Of a DNA stretch of 64,000 nt, positions 60,501-64,000 are shown piece after piece (position 1 is the stretch's first letter; each line of letters begins with the position of its first letter). Below the pieces are notes generated by a model. It was not told where the DNA came from. It saw only the letters and a program-made list of their open reading frames with translations, and did not search any database. This DNA comes from Branchiostoma floridae (Eukaryota > Chordata > Leptocardii > Amphioxiformes > Branchiostomatidae). The position numbers were made by a program, and so were the translations under genes. The stretch covers positions 14,858,603 through 14,922,602 of the forward strand of contig NC_049992.1 in NCBI RefSeq assembly GCF_000003815.2, written 5' to 3'.

Positions 60501-63345
60501 AATGCGTGCTGCAGAAAGATCAAACTTGAGCTAACAGAAAACCCTGGCTCGATGCCAGCTCACAATCTAGTACCAAGAAAGTGGCTGATGCATGTGGCCT
60601 GCCACATCTACCGCATCTATGATAAATGACTGTTTCTACCAGAAATTGCCTTAAGAGAAAAAGGCAAACACCATGACATTGTCTCATCTGTAAGGATTGG
60701 TGTTTGGAAAGGAGGTGTTACGGCCCATTCGACTGCAACGAAGGTGTACTTTTTTTTCTACAGCTTTCCAATATTCTTCAGATCATGTGTCGTAGGTTAG
60801 GTCGTTCACTGAGCCGGCACATTGTTACTCTAATCTGGACATTCTATCATCTAGGAGACCCGGTCCCAGTGAGCAGTTTTCGGTGTGTCATGTGAATTTT
60901 GTATTAGAACCACACAGTTGCTTAACACCAAAGCGACACACGCCTGTTTACCCCCGAGGTCCACTACCTGACCGTTCTAAATGTTTCATACGACGGCCTG
61001 TCTCAATTTTGGACGAGTACCGTGCCTTGAATCGTAAATGGTACTTACACATCACCGAGTTCCGTTCCAGGCTTCATTATTGATCCAGCAGTGCATTTCT
61101 TTAGAACATAAAGGTGCGTGGGGAAAACCTACAGAGGCCAATTATTTTCCCTCGTGTGGCCACAAGGTAAAAGGAATGAAGAGGCATGTAAATGGTGTTT
61201 TCATACTGGGTCTAGTTGTAGGTCACCTATGGGGTGTTGTCCCTTCCATCCACAGTAATGCGATCGTTATTTCTAGAGACAAATGTGTCTTAAGCTGTCT
61301 CCAGACGGCTTTGCTACCATTTCAGCGGATGGAGAAGTGAACCTCTGTGATTATTCTGGTCTATTCAGTGATTTTCTTGGAGGAGATAGCGAAGCAAATA
61401 GGTGTCTTTTCCCATTGCCCTCTCACTAGTTGGGGCTAATGAAAACATATCATTTGCCCCGTCTGCGACCTTACTTTTGTGGAAAGAGATGGTCACTCCC
61501 AGGCTTGTGTAGGGAAGATTGGGGTCAGAGGTGTCATTATTGTCGTTTCAAGCGTCGTTTCGTTCTTCGAGCTTCCAGCCTGGTCGGCCATTCCCATATC
61601 CCGGCGGTTATCTCTCTATGCATAGTCCCATTATTCAGTTTCCCCATTCGCCATGCAACATAACTTGCCGCTTGTATGGGGTAAACGGCAGACGTGCGCC
61701 CTTGGAATGCTCATTCTTTTCCATCAATTCCCGAAAAAGCACCCCTCTGTGCTTTACATTTCAATTACGGTTGACAAAGGCGCTCACTTATAGCACGAAG
61801 ACGAATGCTGGGCGCGGACCCACAAGACATAACCCAGAAATGAACAAACGTTATCTGTTCGTCACACGAATGAAACTTGAAGATAAGATTACTACTTGAT
61901 CCATCTCCTGCCCTTAGGCACTCTTAATTATTGCCCTCCGTGATGATTTAAAACACTGTTCCGTCTGTAAAAAAAACTATGGTAATTGCCCCTGGTGGCT
62001 GAGATTAATATCACGCTTTGCTGCGCAAACAAAAGTCGAGAACCAAGGATAAATTGACAACATATAAATCCTCCATCTTTTCGTTGGTTTCTGGTAAATT
62101 ATTGCTGGCTTGCCATACAGTAATAGTATTGTGTTCACTAACCCGTGGTACGATCCAGCACCATCATAAATGTTCCCAACACTGCAGTAAAAACTGGGCC
62201 TGTTTTCAAAAACCGCATTAGATGATGTCGGCTGGTAATCCACGGCTCAGTCCGGAATCTATTAACGAAGTACGGAATGTATTGCGGGTTCGACAGTTCA
62301 CACGTTTGTCCCGACAACAAATGGCCGTGCCTTTGCGCAGGATTATGCGGCTTGCTACGAGGAAAACCCCGTCAAAATTACTTTGCGTTTCCCTACATAC
62401 TGCATCATACTTTCTAAATGTAACTAATCATATATCTCTAGTTCCTCATTCCATGATGAAGAGAAAATATTATCTATCAAATGAATGTATGTGTTTAAAA
62501 TACAATATAACTTTCCCTACTATTACTGATCATGAGAAACATTGTATTTTTATTAGAATCAAGAAGTCCACATATCTGAGAACATGTGGATAAATTCGTC
62601 TTTCGCTGCTTGACAAAATCAAACCTGGAAAAACTAGCTTGATGTACATTGTATTTTAGAATAAAGCATACTGTAGGTACAAGCTCGTGTAATTGCAATA
62701 AACAAATTATCCTATTATTATCATTCCTATTTTAACTATTATCATATTACTCCCATTTTCTTGACATAGAAGACATCCAAAAACTATAATTCTGCTAAAA
62801 TTACAAACCCACTCATAATAAAAAATGTGGTACTTTTAATTACTTTTCGTTATATTAGCTGTAAAGAAGTCAAACCCGCCAGTAATATATGTAGAAATAT
62901 TAGCTGGATCTATAGAATATCCACTTTAAAGACTTATTTTACGTAATTATGTTTGTACCTTTGAAGCCTTCAGGTATGAATTTGTGAGTAATGAAACCAA
63001 TTTCGGCTTTTGAAAATGATTTATGAACACGCCATTGAATCTTTGGATATCATGAATGACTTAGAGTTATATCTTGACAATGGTTGAACCTGCAAGCCAA
63101 AGACCTGCAACGGTAGTCGTGGCGACAATTGTTCCTTCAATTGAATATCAAATAGTGATTCCCCAAGCAATAACAGCTATGCTTTTACGGGAATTAGGTG
63201 GACTCAATGTGATGGAAAAAGCGTGAAGAATGCTAGGCACTGAACACTCACCGTAATGGGGAAATGGCCAAATGCAGAAAAGTGCAGCAAAGATTAATGC
63301 CGGAGACAGCACTGACTGGATTCCCAACACGGGCAGTAATGACAT
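49713..63345 (-). CDS. Gene B: inverted paralog of gene A, V-C2-C2 Ig receptor with TM and SH3 (8 coding exons)
   Basis: Spliced on the minus strand: 63345-63252 (candidate), 56915-56562, 53850-53557, 52697-52413, 51265-51032, 50888-50823, 50527-50345, 49786-49713. All GT-AG, all phase 1, open frame, about 527 residues. Domain order equals gene A: signal peptide, V-type Ig without disulphide, two C2 Ig domains, transmembrane helix, basic linker, SH3, tail. Roughly two thirds of V-domain and over 80 percent of SH3 residues match gene A. The pair arose by an inverted duplication or a duplication followed by inversion (inference). Neither copy shows stops or frameshifts in exons 2-8, so both are probably functional. 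Confidence 0.85.
50345..50527 (-). CDS. Gene B exon 7: cytoplasmic SH3 domain
   Basis: Acceptor cacgtag, donor gtaaca (GT at 50344-50343), phase 1 both sides, 183 nt. AKVIYDYKPREDNEL, GDIVEILEGEEGSW, CLGYLKGRMGLFPSNYV: all SH3 landmarks present. Substitutions against gene A are conservative (R/K, I/V, L/M, S/T) except Arg to Cys after SNYV and Cys to Tyr before AKV. That pattern indicates purifying selection on the cytoplasmic module. Confidence 0.93.
50823..50888 (-). CDS. Gene B exon 6: short cytoplasmic linker
   Basis: 66-nt exon, acceptor tttgacag, donor gtaagt (GT at 50822-50821), phase 1 both sides. Encodes KANSLTTGERGIATMRRAQG and N. Same size and phase as gene A exon 6, with IAT shared. 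Polar, basic, no domain. Confidence 0.75.
51032..51265 (-). CDS. Gene B exon 5: transmembrane helix and basic juxtamembrane segment
   Basis: Acceptor aacaaaag, donor gtaagt (GT at 51031-51030), phase 1 both sides. PERQMSLTTFS then the hydrophobic run IATIIGASAGGLWLVICVTL with AGYLV, then stop-transfer NRHRRKREERKK. The tail has FAFYYDAS (two adjacent tyrosines) and a serine-rich acidic part. Two codons shorter than gene A, with the divergence confined to the cytosolic end. Confidence 0.9.
52413..52697 (-). CDS. Gene B exon 4: second C2/I-set Ig domain
   Basis: Acceptor cacacag, donor gtaagt (GT at 52412-52411), phase 1 both sides, 285 nt. PASIISIS start, cysteine in VTFRCVADGNPPPN, NITW, then SSLVLYSVNESSSG (an extra NESS sequon) and YYTCTASNGVG. 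A fragment of this exon is repeated in the intron about 840 bp upstream (near 53347-53385). Confidence 0.92.
53557..53850 (-). CDS. Gene B exon 3: first C2-type Ig domain
   Basis: Acceptor cttaag, donor gtaagc (GT at 53556-53555), phase 1 both sides, same length as in gene A. VPPKLVVGPSNPY start; cysteines in SLTCAVED and GTYTCLVQHV; tryptophan in LHWEKDGG; sequon NITS. Ends MEVF before the split Tyr codon. Most substitutions against gene A lie in the B-C loop and the last strand. Confidence 0.92.
54546..55490. mobile_element. 945-bp piggyBac-like non-autonomous element in gene B intron 2
   Basis: Perfect TTAA duplications at 54542-54545 and 55491-55494. Terminal inverted repeats CCCTCAAACACCCGA and, read back, CCCTCAAGCACCCGACC. 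Subterminal palindromes of the type GGGGTCC-AAA-GGACCCC occur three times (near 54565, 54738 and 55430). No transposase. A block at about 54920-55262 is shared with the gene A intron element. Confidence 0.85.
56562..56915 (-). CDS. Gene B exon 2: V-type Ig domain lacking both canonical cysteines
   Basis: Acceptor ttcag (complement of 56916 onward), donor gtatgt (GT at 56561-56560), phase 1 both sides, 117 full codons. GEPVTLPAAYS replaces the B-strand cysteine, ISITWSRV holds the tryptophan, and IEDEGTYSLSI replaces the F-strand cysteine. The block TVFSYVPLAN is identical to gene A. The domain is intact otherwise, so the missing disulphide is a family trait. Confidence 0.9.
57535..57680. repeat. 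(TG)n followed by (GA)n and (GACA)n microsatellite
   Basis: About 54 bp of pure TG repeat, then GAGAGAGAAAGAGAGACAGACAG-type purine tract, in gene B intron 1. The Cys-Val frame through it is an artefact. Confidence 0.95.
57681..59578. other. Gene B intron 1, no recognised element
   Basis: A short hairpin (GCCGG-AAA-CCGGC at 57951-57963) between direct repeats AACTAATTG is the only structure noticed. Confidence 0.5.
59579..59825. mobile_element. MITE family 2, copy 2
   Basis: About 247 bp with inverted ends AGGTGGTATCTTACTG and, read back, AGGTGGTATCTCACTGCACT. Related to the element at 14343. In gene B intron 1. Confidence 0.7.
59826..63251. other. Gene B intron 1, remainder
   Basis: Several frames of 60-126 codons on the plus strand between 60387 and 61900 show no recognisable domain or consistent splice sites. 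Confidence 0.5.
63252..63345 (-). CDS. Gene B exon 1: candidate signal peptide exon
   Basis: On the minus strand ATG at 63345 opens 31 codons starting MSLLPVLGIQSVLS with a hydrophobic core ALIFAALFCIWPF and end PHY, followed by a donor gtgagt (GT at 63251-63250) in phase 1. Joined to exon 2 it reads Gly then CWAQHTSF. The core shares a loose pattern (F-x-C-I-aromatic, then Pro) with the candidate exon 1 of gene A. Distance to exon 2 is 6.3 kb. Transcript data would be needed to confirm. Confidence 0.5.
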
Positions 63346-64000
63346 CTTCGACCTCACTGATGTCTACCTTTTGATCTCTACCAGACTACAAATGCCAGTC
63401 CTGACGTGCACACGCCGTCTCTACAGGATCCCTGATGTTGCATTCTCTGTAAGATGCAGGTCCGAACTGGCCGATGACTTCCTCATTCTTTCTAAGATAT
63501 CGCAATATTCGTACTTCGCCCTTTCAGGCGTAGGAGCTACCGCTGGCAATCCTACTGAGGCATGCGGTGCCGCTACACTACTGCAGTGATTTCATCCCGA
63601 TTCAGGTAGAAATAATCTGTACACGGCCCTGTTGATATGACGCCAGTGTCGCTGCCATCGGATTTGGAGAACGACGTAGCCATTCTGTCGCTAGTAATGG
63701 TAATCCACACCTCTTTCAAAATGAGCTATAGACGTCGATCGATCAGCCGTTTTACGCTCTAAATGATTCTGAACTTATTTGCCCGTTCACTACATCATTG
63801 CGTAGCACAAAGCCTTAACAGGCGAGTCCCGAAGCCAATATTAATGGTTGTTGTATCGGGGTTCTTTTAATATGCATTAGATGTCTGGACCTTTGTGGGT
63901 TGCATTTTACTAGGTCTTATGAGAAGTTTTACCCTCTAGGTAATATAACATTTTAAAATGAGTCTGGAGACTGAGATGATTATGATTAGGTATGTTCGCT
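63346..64000. other. Sequence upstream of candidate gene B start
   Basis: Would hold the promoter and 5' UTR of gene B if exon 1 is right. No TATA-type core promoter is evident. Confidence 0.4.

Noticed and set aside
61455-61508. C-x2-C-x9-H-x3-C zinc-finger-like peptide (CPVCDLTFVERDGHSQAC)
   Set aside because: A stop codon lies four codons upstream in frame, no acceptor site fits, and no neighbouring exon supports it; likely chance.
60387-61899. Series of plus-strand frames of 63-126 codons
   Set aside because: No shared splice logic, no domains; they lie in gene B intron 1.

Overview
This is eukaryotic, animal genomic DNA: intron-rich, AT-rich, with GT-AG exons separated by kilobases, many terminal-inverted-repeat transposons, microsatellites and one 100-N assembly gap (36325-36424). 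The unusual immunoglobulin-superfamily domain combination and the repeat style suggest an invertebrate deuterostome, most likely a lancelet (amphioxus); the genus is inference, not proven by the sequence.

The only genes I can support are two paralogous type I membrane receptors facing each other tail to tail. Gene A is on the + strand (candidate signal exon 9059-9122, then seven exons from 19411 to 26025). Gene B is on the - strand (candidate signal exon 63252-63345, then seven exons from 56915 down to 49713). Both encode: signal peptide, a V-type Ig domain that lacks both canonical cysteines (HEPACAM-like), two C2-type Ig domains, one transmembrane helix, a basic linker, a cytoplasmic SH3 domain and a short conserved C-terminal tail. 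Exon sizes match nearly one for one and every coding intron is phase 1. Spliced, they give about 518 (A) and 527 (B) residues. An Ig receptor that carries its own SH3 domain is the main novelty here. The SH3 exon and the tail motif TSLYIHC are conserved between the paralogs, while the linker before the SH3 is divergent.

Layout: 1-4667 no recognised gene; 4668-10871 a cluster of small inverted-repeat elements plus a 28-bp minisatellite split by a mariner-like element; 9059-26025 gene A, whose first intron (about 10 kb) holds more MITEs, microsatellites and a 2.84-kb mariner-tipped composite element; 26026-49712 a 23.7-kb spacer between the two 3' ends with tandem duplications at 35.1 and 42.5 kb, a second mariner-like copy and the assembly gap; 49713-63345 gene B, with a TTAA-flanked piggyBac-like element in intron 2 and a long first intron; 63346-64000 upstream sequence. 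No tRNA, rRNA, CRISPR or bacterial operon structure was seen.

The two receptors probably work at the plasma membrane as adhesion or recognition molecules. Their Ig ectodomains would bind a ligand and the SH3 would recruit proline-rich signalling or cytoskeletal partners directly. That role is inferred from domain families only.
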